The notes below the pieces were generated by a model. The model made no database searches. It was not told where the DNA came from and worked only from the letters and a program-made list of their open reading frames with translations. Position numbers and translations under genes: made by a program. 64,000 bases of DNA from Agromyces albus (GTDB lineage Bacteria; Actinomycetota; Actinomycetes; Actinomycetales; Microbacteriaceae): contig NZ_JAUSWX010000001.1 in assembly GCF_030815405.1 (NCBI RefSeq), positions 4,092,001 to 4,156,000 of the forward strand, in the 5' to 3' direction. How positions within the stretch are numbered: position 1 is the stretch's first letter; each line of letters starts with the position of its first letter. Shown piece after piece: positions 27,773-36,022 of this stretch.

Positions 27773-28173
27773 TTCCCGCCCAGCGGTTCGGGCAGTTCCA
27801 CGCCCAGTTCGACGAGTTCGTCGGTGACGACGCGGATCGCGTTGAGCGCCTTCGGGAAGCCGCAGTACTGCACGACGTGGATGACCGTCTCGAGTACCTC
27901 GGTCGGCGAGCATCCGGCACGGATGGCGCCGCGGGTGTGCCCGCGCAATTGCGGCTCGAGGCCACCGATCGTCACGAGCGACGCGAGCGAGAGCAACTCC
28001 CGCTGTGCGAGCGTGAGGCCCGGCCGCGAGTAGATGTCGCCGAAGTTGAACTCGATGCCGAGTCGCGCGAGGTCTTGCGCGCGACCCTGCTGCATGGCGA
28101 CGAGGCCTTGGGAGGCCCCCTCGCCATAGACGGCGTCGAACCAGTGTCTGCCCTTGTCGAGGCGCTCGGTCAT
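27769..28173 (-). CDS. carboxymuconolactone decarboxylase (CMD/AhpD)-family protein
   Basis: This small all-helical protein of 134 residues has the CMD-family core: LTLAQRELLSLASLVTIGG, then RGHTRGAIRAGCSPTEVLETVIHVVQYCG. Members are gamma-carboxymuconolactone decarboxylases or AhpD-like peroxidases. The canonical AhpD Cys-x-x-Cys is not present, so a decarboxylase/lactonase-type or unknown role is more likely. AGGAG precedes the ATG at 28173; a longer frame further upstream is out of context. It follows the SDR gene by 8 bases and is probably co-transcribed with it. Confidence 0.82.
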   Translation of the reverse strand: MTERLDKGRHWFDAVYGEGASQGLVAMQQGRAQDLARLGIEFNFGDIYSRPGLTLAQRELLSLASLVTIGGLEPQLRGHTRGAIRAGCSPTEVLETVIHVVQYCGFPKALNAIRVVTDELVELGVELPEPLGGN

Positions 28174-28181
28174 GACTGCTC

Positions 28182-28925
28182 CTAGATCGAATGTCCGCCG
28201 TCGAGCGGCAGGATGACGCCGGTGATGTTGACGGCGGCCGGGGAGGCGAGGAAGACGATCGTCTCGGCGAGGTGCTCCGGCTCGCCGAGGAGGCGCGTCG
28301 GGATCTGGTCGAGCAACGCCGCTCGGCGCTCGGCGGAGTCCAGGTCGCGTCCGGGCGTCGCTTGCGCCCCCGGCGCGAGGGCATTCACCGTGACGCCCCG
28401 ATCCGCGACCTCGATGGCGAGTGCCTTCGTAAGCCCGACGACCCCTGCCTTCGCCGTGGCGTAGGCGGTGGCATTGCGCACGAGCCGCCCACCCGAGACC
28501 GCCGCGATCGAGGCGATGTTGATGATGCGGCCGTCGCGCCGATCGAGCATGCCCGGAAGCACCCAGCGCGTGACGTTGAAGACTGTGTCGAGGTTGCGCG
28601 ACAGCTGGGTGCGCCACGTCTCGGCGTCGAGCTCGGCGAACGGCACCACGGCACCGCCGCCTGCGCCGTTCACGAGGATGTCGACTCCACGCTCTCGCTG
28701 CACTGCCGTCAGCGCTTCGCCGACCGCGTCGAAATCGGTGAGGTCGACGGCCACGGGCTCGGCGCGGGAATGGCCGAGCTCCGCCGCGAGCGCCTCGGCT
28801 CGGTCGCGAGCGAGGTCGACGATGACGACGTCCGCCCCCTCGGCGACGAGTCGTCGGCAGATCACCTGGCCGAGCGCGCCGGCCGCGCCCGTGACGAGTG
28901 CTCGCTTGCCCTGCAATCGCGTCAT
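28182..28925 (-). CDS. SDR-family NAD(P)-dependent oxidoreductase
   Basis: This classical short-chain dehydrogenase has 247 residues. The cofactor motif is TGAAGALGQ near residue 13, with NGAGGG, the IASIAA serine near residue 140 and the YATAK catalytic Tyr/Lys. The C-terminus LPLDGGHSI is typical. The ATG overlaps the stop of a 35-codon reading frame (ATGA). It probably oxidises or reduces a sugar or sugar acid in the pathway served by the divergent CUT1 importer at 29333. The substrate cannot be assigned. Confidence 0.85.
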   Translation of the reverse strand: MTRLQGKRALVTGAAGALGQVICRRLVAEGADVVIVDLARDRAEALAAELGHSRAEPVAVDLTDFDAVGEALTAVQRERGVDILVNGAGGGAVVPFAELDAETWRTQLSRNLDTVFNVTRWVLPGMLDRRDGRIINIASIAAVSGGRLVRNATAYATAKAGVVGLTKALAIEVADRGVTVNALAPGAQATPGRDLDSAERRAALLDQIPTRLLGEPEHLAETIVFLASPAAVNITGVILPLDGGHSI

Positions 28926-29029
28926 GTCAGGCCCCCGCCCAGTTCGCGCCGGTTCCCGCGCCGCCGATCCGCCACCTCGTGCTTCGCTCGCCACTCGACG
29001 CCATCGCCGATGACGGTGATCGAACTCAT
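28922..29029 (-). CDS. 35-residue reading frame ahead of the SDR gene
   Basis: This is a short frame with GGGGAGA ahead of its ATG, and its stop overlaps the SDR start (ATGA). The peptide starts MSSITVIGDGVEW and then becomes Arg-rich. I do not recognise it. It could be a leader peptide for coupled translation of the SDR gene, a genuine small protein, or the remnant 5' end of a deleted gene. The proper ribosome site and exact overlap make translation likely. Confidence 0.5.
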   Translation of the reverse strand: MSSITVIGDGVEWRAKHEVADRRRGNRRELGGGLT

Positions 29030-29071
29030 TTCCGGCTCTCCCCTTCGAGGTCCTCACGTCCGGTGAACATC

Positions 29072-29085
29072 TTGTAACGTTTCAA
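29072..29085. promoter_or_regulatory. LacI-type operator near the SDR operon promoter
   Basis: TTGTAACGTTTCAA matches the palindrome TTGAAACGTTTCAA in 13 of 14 bases and lies 43 bases upstream of the small frame at 29029. Together with the sites at 29148 and 29291 it marks the 303-base divergent promoter region (29030-29332), which holds no gene. Confidence 0.6.
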
Positions 29086-29147
29086 GAACAGAACACTAGC
29101 GCAGCTCGTCACGACATGCACATCTCGGGCTCGATCCTCGCCTGGCG

Positions 29148-29161
29148 TTGTGACGTTTCAC
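29148..29161. promoter_or_regulatory. weaker middle LacI-type operator
   Basis: TTGTGACGTTTCAC has three mismatches to TTGAAACGTTTCAA. It sits between the two stronger sites and could support repressor looping across the divergent promoters. Confidence 0.4.
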
Positions 29162-29256
29162 GCACACCATTGCCCGACTGCGCCTGACCGCTCGATTCCG
29201 ACTCCACGTTCGCCCGTGTGGGCCGACATTGCAGGGTACGTGTTGCATGATCAGCC

Positions 29257-29285
29257 TTGACACCCGCGGTGCCCAAAGTTAGCAT
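29257..29285 (+). promoter_or_regulatory. near-consensus promoter of the second CUT1 operon
   Basis: A perfect TTGACA (29257-29262) and TAGCAT (29280-29285) are separated by exactly 17 bases. The operator begins five bases after the -10 box and therefore covers the transcription start, an arrangement for tight repression. Confidence 0.75.
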
Positions 29286-29290
29286 CTCGG

Positions 29291-29304
29291 TTGAAACGTC
29301 TCAA
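29291..29304. promoter_or_regulatory. LacI-type operator of the second CUT1 operon
   Basis: TTGAAACGTCTCAA is identical to the site at 36534 between the cupin and GH78 genes. A common regulator for both places is likely; candidates are the LacI genes at 39349 and 27683. Confidence 0.7.
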
Positions 29305-29332
29305 ACGGGGCGTCGCACTTCAAGGAGGAATT

Positions 29333-30655
29333 GTGACCACAGCACAATGGCGGCGCCTCGGACGCCGCTCTCTGTTCGTCGCCGCGGCCACCGCGTCGGC
29401 GCTCGTGCTCGCCGCGTGCAGCGGCGGCGGAGCGCCCGCCGGCGAAGGCGCCGACCCGCAGAAGCTCGAATATCTGGTCAACGCCGAGAACGGCAACATC
29501 CCGCCCGTGCTCGAATCGATGGCGTCGGGCGTCTGCGAGGCCGAGAACGAGGCGCTACCGCTCGAGATCAACTCGATCCCGCAAGCCGACCTCGACGGCC
29601 AGATCCAGCTCCTCGTCGGCCAAGACGCACTGCCGGCGATGTTCGCCGCGGGCGGCACCCCGGCAGAGGGCGCGAAGCTCTGGAACGCCGGCAAGCTCGT
29701 CGACTTCGACACGTCGCTCGAAGAGCTCGGCGTACACGACCAGATCGAGCCGGGGGCGATCTCGACCATCAAGGCGCTGTACGGGGGCGCCTTCAGCTTC
29801 CTGCCGTTCCAGTACAACATCGAGGGCATCTTCTACAACAAGCAGCTGTTCGCCGACCACGGCTTCGAGGAGCCGAAGACCTGGGACGAACTCATGGAGG
29901 TCGCCGAGGCGCTGAAGGCCGATGGTGTGCTTCCGTTCACGGCATCCGGGGAACAGGGCTGGCCGATCACGCGCCTCCTGAGCGGGTACATCTTCCGTTC
30001 GCTCGGCCCCGATGCGCTCCGAAAGGTCGCCGACGGCGAGGCCAAGCTCACCGACCCGAAGTACGTCGAAGCGGCCGCGGCGATCGCGGACCTCGGAGCG
30101 AAGGGCTACCTGAACGAGAACATCGCCTCGCTCGACTACGACGGCGCGCAGAACGAGTTCCTCGAGGGCAACGCCGCGATGTTCTACATGGGAACGTGGG
30201 CGCTCACCGCGATCAACGACCCCGAGGGCAACAAGATCGGCGTCGACAACGTCGGCTTCATGCCGTTCCCGGCCGTCGAGGGCGGCGCCGGTGACATCGG
30301 CCAGTACCCGTCGAATGTCGGCCTTCCGTCGACGTTCGGTTCGGCGACATACGGTCCCAACGTGCAGTCGTGGGTCAAGTGCATCACCGAGAACTTCGGC
30401 GAGATGTCACTCGTGGAGCAGAACACGATCTCGGGCTTCAAGGTCCCCGACGAGGTCTGGGCTGAGCAGCCACAGCTCACGCAAGACGTGCACGAGCGGA
30501 TCTCGGGCAGCACCGAGAGCGTGCTCTGGTTCGAGGCGCTGTTCAACGCGAAGGCCGGCCAGGACTCCTCGAAGAACGTCTCGCTGCTGGTGACCGGGCA
30601 GATGAGCCCCGAGGAGTTCATGGGCCTCCTGCAGACCGACCTCGACGCGGGCTGA
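29333..30655 (+). CDS. CUT1 sugar-binding lipoprotein
   Basis: This MalE/UgpB-like solute-binding protein of 440 residues has a lipobox LAAC (Cys29) after a basic N-terminus. AAGGAGG lies five bases before the GTG chosen here; a TTG at 29291 is inside the operator and was rejected. The mature part has the family's central PFQYNIEGIFYNKQLF segment. It is the first gene of the importer operon, with a stable hairpin after it and two permeases downstream. The ligand is probably a plant glycan fragment processed by the hydrolases at 32626 and 36625. Confidence 0.9.
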   Translation: MTTAQWRRLGRRSLFVAAATASALVLAACSGGGAPAGEGADPQKLEYLVNAENGNIPPVLESMASGVCEAENEALPLEINSIPQADLDGQIQLLVGQDALPAMFAAGGTPAEGAKLWNAGKLVDFDTSLEELGVHDQIEPGAISTIKALYGGAFSFLPFQYNIEGIFYNKQLFADHGFEEPKTWDELMEVAEALKADGVLPFTASGEQGWPITRLLSGYIFRSLGPDALRKVADGEAKLTDPKYVEAAAAIADLGAKGYLNENIASLDYDGAQNEFLEGNAAMFYMGTWALTAINDPEGNKIGVDNVGFMPFPAVEGGAGDIGQYPSNVGLPSTFGSATYGPNVQSWVKCITENFGEMSLVEQNTISGFKVPDEVWAEQPQLTQDVHERISGSTESVLWFEALFNAKAGQDSSKNVSLLVTGQMSPEEFMGLLQTDLDAG

Positions 30656-30678
30656 CGAGCGAGAAGGCTCCCCGTCGA

Positions 30679-30714
30679 ACGGGTGGTGGAGCGGCCTGGC
30701 CATCCACCACCCGT
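30679..30714 (+). terminator. intra-operon hairpin after the binding-protein gene
   Basis: A perfect 12-bp stem (ACGGGTGGTGGA and its complement) has a 12-base loop. It probably works as a partial terminator or 3' mRNA stabiliser, raising binding-protein levels above those of the permeases. Confidence 0.65.
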
Positions 30715-30764
30715 GACACCACCAGCGAGATGATGTCACCACATCGCTCGCGCAGAAAGGCACC

Positions 30765-31646
30765 ATGAAATCCGTACTCGGTGACCGCCGCGCCATCGCG
30801 ATCCTCCTGGGTCCGGCGCTCCTGGTCTACACGCTCGTCATGCTCGTCCCGGTGGTGTGGTCGTTCGGCTACACGTTCGTCAAGGGCAATCCGCTCGAGG
30901 GGTTCCGGTTCTCGGGCATCGACAACTTCGCGCGATTGTTCGTCGATCCCGACATCCGCGATGCCCTCTTCTTCACCATCAAGTACGCCGTGGTGATGAC
31001 GGCCGGCCAGGTGATCATCGGCTACGGGCTGGCGCTGCTCTACATCTTCGTGCTGCGGCGATCGTCGGTGCTCATCCGCACGCTCGTCTTCTTCCCCGTC
31101 GTGGTTCCGACGGTCGCGATCGCGCTGCTCTTCCAGAAGCTGTTCCAGTCCGCCCCGCGAGACGGGGTCGTGAACGAGCTCCTCGTCAACGTCGGGCTCG
31201 GCAGCGTCGACTGGCTCGGGCAGGCCGACACCGCGTTCCTGGTCATCGTCGTCATGGACATCTGGCGATCGGTCGGGTTCTACGCCGTGCTGCTCTTCGC
31301 CGGGCTCATCGACATCCCCGAGGACATCATCGAGTCCGCACGCATCGACGGGGCGCGGCATTGGAGCCTCTTCCGCCACATCATCGTGCCGCTGTCGCTG
31401 CCGATCCTGTTCTCATCGATCATCTTCAGCATCAACGGCACCATCAAAGTGTTCGACTCGGTGCTCGCGCTGACCGGCGGCCAGCCGGGCAACAGCACCA
31501 CGCCACTGACGCTCTACATGTATCGAACCGCGTTCGCCTTCAGCGACTACGGCTACGGCAGCACGATCGCGCTCCTGCTGACGATCATGTGCCTGCTGGT
31601 CACGATCGTCATCTTCCGGTCCGCCCGTCGCGACATCACGAACTGA
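30765..31646 (+). CDS. CUT1 sugar ABC transporter permease (MalF type)
   Basis: This membrane subunit of 293 residues has six predicted helices. Its EAA loop is ESARIDGARHWSLFRH near residue 190. AGAAAGG precedes the ATG. The second permease starts 10 bases downstream. As in the first CUT1 system no ATPase gene accompanies it. Confidence 0.9.
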   Translation: MKSVLGDRRAIAILLGPALLVYTLVMLVPVVWSFGYTFVKGNPLEGFRFSGIDNFARLFVDPDIRDALFFTIKYAVVMTAGQVIIGYGLALLYIFVLRRSSVLIRTLVFFPVVVPTVAIALLFQKLFQSAPRDGVVNELLVNVGLGSVDWLGQADTAFLVIVVMDIWRSVGFYAVLLFAGLIDIPEDIIESARIDGARHWSLFRHIIVPLSLPILFSSIIFSINGTIKVFDSVLALTGGQPGNSTTPLTLYMYRTAFAFSDYGYGSTIALLLTIMCLLVTIVIFRSARRDITN

Positions 31647-31656
31647 GGACCCGGAC

Positions 31657-32565
31657 ATGACCGCTCTCCTGACCGACTCCACCGTGGCCCAGCCGACGGT
31701 CGTGGCGCCGCCGCCGCCTCGGCGCAGTCGCGGACCGCTGCACTACGTCAAGCGCGCGCCCGTCGCGCTCGTCGTCGTGCTCCTGCTCGTCATCGAGATC
31801 TACCCGCTGTTCTGGATGTTCATGAACTCGCTGAAGTCGAGCCAGGAGTTCATCTCGTCGCCGTCGTGGTGGCTGCCGTCCGAGTGGCACTGGGAGAACT
31901 ACGCCGTCGCGTGGGAGGCCGGCAACCTCGCCACCACCGTGCGCAACAGCATGCTGGCCACCGTGCCGTCGCTCCTGCTCATCGTGCTGCTGGGCGTCGC
32001 GGCCGGCTTCGCGCTCGAGGTGATGGTCTGGAAGGGGCGGAACGCCGTGCTGCTCACGGTGCTCGCGGGAATCATGGTTCCCGGCCAGATGATCCTGCTG
32101 CCGCTCTTCACGATCTACTACAACATCCACCTCACGGGCACGCTCTGGCCGCTCATCATCACCTACGTCGGTCATGGGCTGCCGCTCACGATCTTCATGA
32201 TGGCGACCTACTTCCGTGCGATTCCACGGGAGATCTTCGAGGCGTCGACGATCGACGGCGCGAGCATCATCCGCTCGTTCTTCTCGATCGGGTTCCCGAT
32301 GGTGCGCAACGCCGTCGTCACCGTCGCACTCGTGCAGTTCTTCCTGATCTGGAACGACCTGCTGTTCGCGATCACCTTCGCGAACCGCAAGGAGCTCAAC
32401 ACGGTGCAGGCCGGCCTGCTGAGCTTCAGCGGCGAGTACGGCCAGCTCGACTACGGGCCGCTGTTCGCGGCGATCTGCATCACGATGGGCGGCATCCTCG
32501 CGCTCTACCTCTTCCTCAACCAGCGCATCATGCAAGGACTCGCGGCCGGCGCCGTGAAGGGCTGA
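31657..32565 (+). CDS. CUT1 sugar ABC transporter permease (MalG type)
   Basis: This partner permease of 302 residues has a 30-residue Pro/Arg-rich cytoplasmic N-terminus, six predicted helices and the EAA motif EASTIDGASIIRSFF near residue 197. It ends with the common QGLAAGAVKG-type tail. It is the last gene of the operon and is followed by a perfect bidirectional terminator. Confidence 0.9.
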   Translation: MTALLTDSTVAQPTVVAPPPPRRSRGPLHYVKRAPVALVVVLLLVIEIYPLFWMFMNSLKSSQEFISSPSWWLPSEWHWENYAVAWEAGNLATTVRNSMLATVPSLLLIVLLGVAAGFALEVMVWKGRNAVLLTVLAGIMVPGQMILLPLFTIYYNIHLTGTLWPLIITYVGHGLPLTIFMMATYFRAIPREIFEASTIDGASIIRSFFSIGFPMVRNAVVTVALVQFFLIWNDLLFAITFANRKELNTVQAGLLSFSGEYGQLDYGPLFAAICITMGGILALYLFLNQRIMQGLAAGAVKG

Positions 32566-32581
32566 CGCAGCACGTCGAACG

Positions 32582-32610
32582 CGAGGGGCCGGTCGGCGAC
32601 CGGCCCCTCG
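32582..32610. terminator. bidirectional terminator
   Basis: CGAGGGGCCGGTCG and its exact complement are separated by one base, giving an effective stem of about 12 bp. It lies between the convergent permease and DUF4038-type hydrolase genes. Confidence 0.75.
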
Positions 32611-32625
32611 GCATCCGTCTCCTGA

Positions 32626-34167
32626 TCAGTCGACGAGGCTCACCCGAAGTGCGATCGCCTGCCCCTCTGGGAGCTGCACCTCGCCCGGCGCGTGCGCCGA
32701 GTTGCGCTGCACGTCGTCGATCGTGAAGACCTGCGGATGCCGCGTCACGGTCAGGTTCCAGGTGTCGATCACGTCGACGGCGTAGCGGTCGCCGAGCTCC
32801 ACGCGCTCGCCGAGCACGCCCTGGGGGAGCGAGAACGCCCAGCTCGCGGGAGCGTCGCGACCCAGGTACTGCAGGTACAGGCGCCGGGGGATGCCGACGG
32901 TCGACGTCGTGTCATCCCACTTGTCGATCGGGTCGAGCCCGGCGCCGTCGACTTCCTCCAGGATGCGGCGGAGGAACGCGAGCCGGGCCGGGCTCTCGCC
33001 GCGGAACGCCCCGCCGACGACGATGTGCAGCGTGCCCTCGGCGGTGAGGAAGCTCTCGCCGTGCGTCGCGTAGGTGCCGCCGACCGTCGCAAGCCAGAAG
33101 CGATGCACGAGCTCCTGTGCGCTGAGGTTGCCCCAGCGCTCGACGGTGTCGCCCTCATACTTGATCTCGTCGAGCACGATCGGCTTGCGGTATGCGTCGC
33201 GATAGAGCACCGCCCGACCGGGCTCGGCAACGGCCCAGCCGTTCTGGATCGAGGCGTGGGTGACCCACGGCTTGTTGTAGTCGTACAGCTGGATCCAGTT
33301 GTGGATGGAGCGGAGGCGCTCGTGCGGATCGATGCGGACGATCTGCCGGAACACGTCGTCCCAGCGCTCGTCGGGCCGTTCGAGCTGGTCGTACTCGTTC
33401 GCGAGCGACCACCAGACGTTCCGGTACGCCGACAGCCGCGCGATCACGTAGTCGAGGTAGCGCGCGTCCTCTTCGGGGCTGAGCCCGTCGAGGCCGTACT
33501 CGCCGCGGTCGTAGGGGTGGAAGAGGATGACGTCGGCCTGGATGCCGCGCTCGAGCAAGTCGGCGACGGAGCGATCGATCGCTCGGAAGAACTCGAGGTC
33601 GGGCCGGTCGACGTCCCAGCCGCCGTCGGCAGTGCGAGCGAACGGGAAGGTCGGCGGCACGTACTCGACATGGCCGCCGCCTTGCGGGAACACGAGGAAG
33701 CGGAGCTTCGTGAACCCGGCCTCGGCGATGGCGTCGAGCGTGCGCTCGTACAGCTCGGGCGCTTGGTGCACCCAGTTGTACACCGTCGCCCCGACCGGGC
33801 GGTACCGGGTGCCGTCGGCGTGGGCGAAGTGGAACGTGCCGGCGACGCCGACCGGGCCGTGATTCCCCGGGCCCGGCGGAGCGGCAGTGAAGGCGCCCTC
33901 ATGGCCGTCGAGGTCGTCGCTCGAGCTTCGGCTCCGATAGGTCCAGGCGCCGGTCTCTGGTGGCGAGAAGCGCACGAGGTAGCGCCCGTCGCCGTCGAAG
34001 AAGCCCGGCACCGAGATGCGGGTGCCGTCGCGTTCGAAGTCCACGGCGAAGTCGGGCCGTGCAGCGGATGCCTCAGTGGGCTCATTCGACGCGTTGGGCT
34101 CGCTCGGACCCGGGAACAGCCCCTCCCAGACGCCCCACCGCTCGACGGTCTCGGGTCCGTGACTCAC
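32626..34167 (-). CDS. DUF5060/DUF4038-type glycoside hydrolase
   Basis: This cytoplasmic protein of 513 residues has an N-terminal DUF5060 immunoglobulin-like domain (VERWGVWEGLFPG to FTAAPPG) and a TIM-barrel catalytic domain of the DUF4038 class. The barrel contains YRPVGATVYNWVHQ, LRFLVFPQGG and WWSLANEYD near residue 270, whose Glu is a good acid/base candidate; IVLDEIKYEG near residue 330 offers the second Glu. A C-terminal beta domain resembles DUF5605. The GTG start overlaps the upstream aldo/keto reductase stop (GTGA). Relatives act on plant cell-wall glycans but few are characterised, so the substrate is unknown. Confidence 0.82.
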   Translation of the reverse strand: MSHGPETVERWGVWEGLFPGPSEPNASNEPTEASAARPDFAVDFERDGTRISVPGFFDGDGRYLVRFSPPETGAWTYRSRSSSDDLDGHEGAFTAAPPGPGNHGPVGVAGTFHFAHADGTRYRPVGATVYNWVHQAPELYERTLDAIAEAGFTKLRFLVFPQGGGHVEYVPPTFPFARTADGGWDVDRPDLEFFRAIDRSVADLLERGIQADVILFHPYDRGEYGLDGLSPEEDARYLDYVIARLSAYRNVWWSLANEYDQLERPDERWDDVFRQIVRIDPHERLRSIHNWIQLYDYNKPWVTHASIQNGWAVAEPGRAVLYRDAYRKPIVLDEIKYEGDTVERWGNLSAQELVHRFWLATVGGTYATHGESFLTAEGTLHIVVGGAFRGESPARLAFLRRILEEVDGAGLDPIDKWDDTTSTVGIPRRLYLQYLGRDAPASWAFSLPQGVLGERVELGDRYAVDVIDTWNLTVTRHPQVFTIDDVQRNSAHAPGEVQLPEGQAIALRVSLVD

Positions 34168-35150
34168 GCGGTTCCCCGTGTCGGAACGAGGCCGGTGATC
34201 TCGGCGTAGTCGGCATCGTCGAGCTCGAGCCGGACGGCGTCGATCCATCCGTCGACCTGGTCGGGTCGGCGCGCGCCGACGATCGCGCCGGTCACGCCGG
34301 GGAATCCGAGCGTCCAGGCTGCGGCGGCGGATGCCGGTGAGACGCCGTGGCGCTCGGCGACGTCGGCGATCGCGCGCCCGACGGCCAGGTTGCGGTCGAG
34401 GCGCTCGCCGAAATCGGGACTCGACTTGCGCCAGTCGTCGTCGGGAAGCGCCGCGACGCGCTCTGCGGTGAACGCTCCCGTCAGCAGTCCCGACCCCATG
34501 GGGCTGTAGACGATGACGCCGGTGCCGTGGTCGATGCACCAATCGAGCAGGCCGTCGTGCGCGATGTCCGGACGAATGGCCGAGAACGGCGGTTGCAGCG
34601 TGTCGACGTGGGCGATCGCCTCCGCGCGCTCGAGTTCGGCGAGGCCGTGGTTCGAGAGGCCGATCGCGCGCACCTTGCCCTCGTCGCGGAGTGCGGCGAA
34701 GACCGACCAGTACTCCTCGAGCGGCGTTCCATCCTCGGCGGGCCAGTGCATCTGGTACAGGTCGATGCGGTCGACCCCGAGTCGCCGGAGCGAGCCCTCG
34801 ACGCCGCCGCGGATGGCCTCGGGCGATCCGCGCCGGTCGGCGCGGGCTCGGCGGTCGGTGTCGTCCCAGACGAGACCGCCCTTCGTGAAGACGAACGGCC
34901 GGTCGACCTCGGGCACATCGCGCAGGGCGCGCGCGACGACCTCCTCCGAGTGACCGAGGCCGTAGACGGCCGCGGTGTCGATCCAGTTGACGCCGAGCTC
35001 GATCGCGCGATGGATGGTCGCGATCGACACCTCGTCGTCCTGGGGACCCCACGCGAAGGCCCAGTCGCCGCCGCCGATCGCCCAGGCGCCGAGGCCCACG
35101 GTCGTGATTTGCATTCCGGTCGTGCCCAGTGATCCGGTCGCCAAGGTCAT
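34164..35150 (-). CDS. aldo/keto reductase
   Basis: This NADPH-dependent TIM-barrel oxidoreductase has 328 residues. The AKR catalytic Asp and Tyr are in NWIDTAAVYGLGHSEE near residues 52-67, the Lys is in VFTKGGL, and QMHWP supplies the His segment. The cofactor-binding end GAIVGARRPDQV is present. AAGGGAA precedes the ATG, whose ATGA overlaps the upstream epimerase stop. In an operon with an epimerase, a cupin and a glycosidase, oxidation of a released sugar to a lactone or reduction of an aldehyde intermediate is plausible. Confidence 0.88.
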   Translation of the reverse strand: MTLATGSLGTTGMQITTVGLGAWAIGGGDWAFAWGPQDDEVSIATIHRAIELGVNWIDTAAVYGLGHSEEVVARALRDVPEVDRPFVFTKGGLVWDDTDRRARADRRGSPEAIRGGVEGSLRRLGVDRIDLYQMHWPAEDGTPLEEYWSVFAALRDEGKVRAIGLSNHGLAELERAEAIAHVDTLQPPFSAIRPDIAHDGLLDWCIDHGTGVIVYSPMGSGLLTGAFTAERVAALPDDDWRKSSPDFGERLDRNLAVGRAIADVAERHGVSPASAAAAWTLGFPGVTGAIVGARRPDQVDGWIDAVRLELDDADYAEITGLVPTRGTA

Positions 35151-36022
35151 GACGTTCCCTTCCTCATCGTGTCGTTGCGTCCCCGATACTCGTCCCTCCA
35201 GAGATGCCGAGCCTCGAACCCGAGCTCGCGGCGCGCCTTCTCGCTCGAGACGAGGGACTCGTACTCTCCGAGGGGATGGCGCAGCTCGACGCCCGGGCAC
35301 CACTGCGCCGCAAGCTCTCGAGACGGGATCTCGAGCCCACTGTCGGGCGCTGCGGCGACGTAGGTCTCGAGCCCGGGGCGCGCGTGCGCGAGCGCGAGTG
35401 CGACGAGCTCGGCGCCGTCGCGCACGTCGAGGTACGAGCCGAGCAGGTCGCGTCGGTACGACGGGTCGTCTGCGCGAGCGAACGAGTCGTACTCGTCTTC
35501 GCCGACGACGTTCGTGAAGCGCAGCGCGGTGATCGACGTCGACTCCTGCCAACGCACGAGCTGCGCGAACATCGCCTCTTCGAGCACCTTGGCGAGGCCG
35601 TACGTGTTGTTCGCGGCGGTGAAGCCCTCGTCGACCGGGAGATACGGCGGCGGTTCGTCGAACGGGAAGCCCATCGCCGTGATGCTCGATGCCGCGACGA
35701 TCGTGCGCACGCCGGCACGCTGCGCGGCGAACATCACATTGAAGCTGACCGTCAGGTTGTTGTGGAACGTCGTCGCGTCGGGAACCAGTCCGTTCACCGG
35801 GATCGCCGCGAGGTGCACGAGGGCGTCGACGCCCTCGTGTCGCGCCGTCACCCCGAGCATCGCGTCGAGCGTCTGCCCGTAGTCGAGGAGATCAACGCGA
35901 GTGAAGGTCGATCCGGCCGGCCCGCTGCGGTCGAAGCCGACCACCTCGTGCCCGTCGCGGGTCAAGCGCTCCACGACGGCGCGGCCGAGCTTCCCGTTGC
36001 TCCCGGGGATCGCGATCCGCAT
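35147..36022 (-). CDS. NAD-dependent epimerase/dehydratase-family protein
   Basis: This extended-SDR protein of 291 residues has the NAD motif GSNGKLGR (residues 7-14), an AASSITA serine region near residue 120 and the catalytic YGLAK near residue 150. Relatives include uronate dehydrogenases and nucleotide-sugar epimerases. The lack of nucleotide-sugar genes nearby makes a free-sugar or sugar-acid dehydrogenase more likely. The ATG overlaps the cupin stop by one base (TGATG). Confidence 0.85.
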   Translation of the reverse strand: MRIAIPGSNGKLGRAVVERLTRDGHEVVGFDRSGPAGSTFTRVDLLDYGQTLDAMLGVTARHEGVDALVHLAAIPVNGLVPDATTFHNNLTVSFNVMFAAQRAGVRTIVAASSITAMGFPFDEPPPYLPVDEGFTAANNTYGLAKVLEEAMFAQLVRWQESTSITALRFTNVVGEDEYDSFARADDPSYRRDLLGSYLDVRDGAELVALALAHARPGLETYVAAAPDSGLEIPSRELAAQWCPGVELRHPLGEYESLVSSEKARRELGFEARHLWRDEYRGRNDTMRKGTS

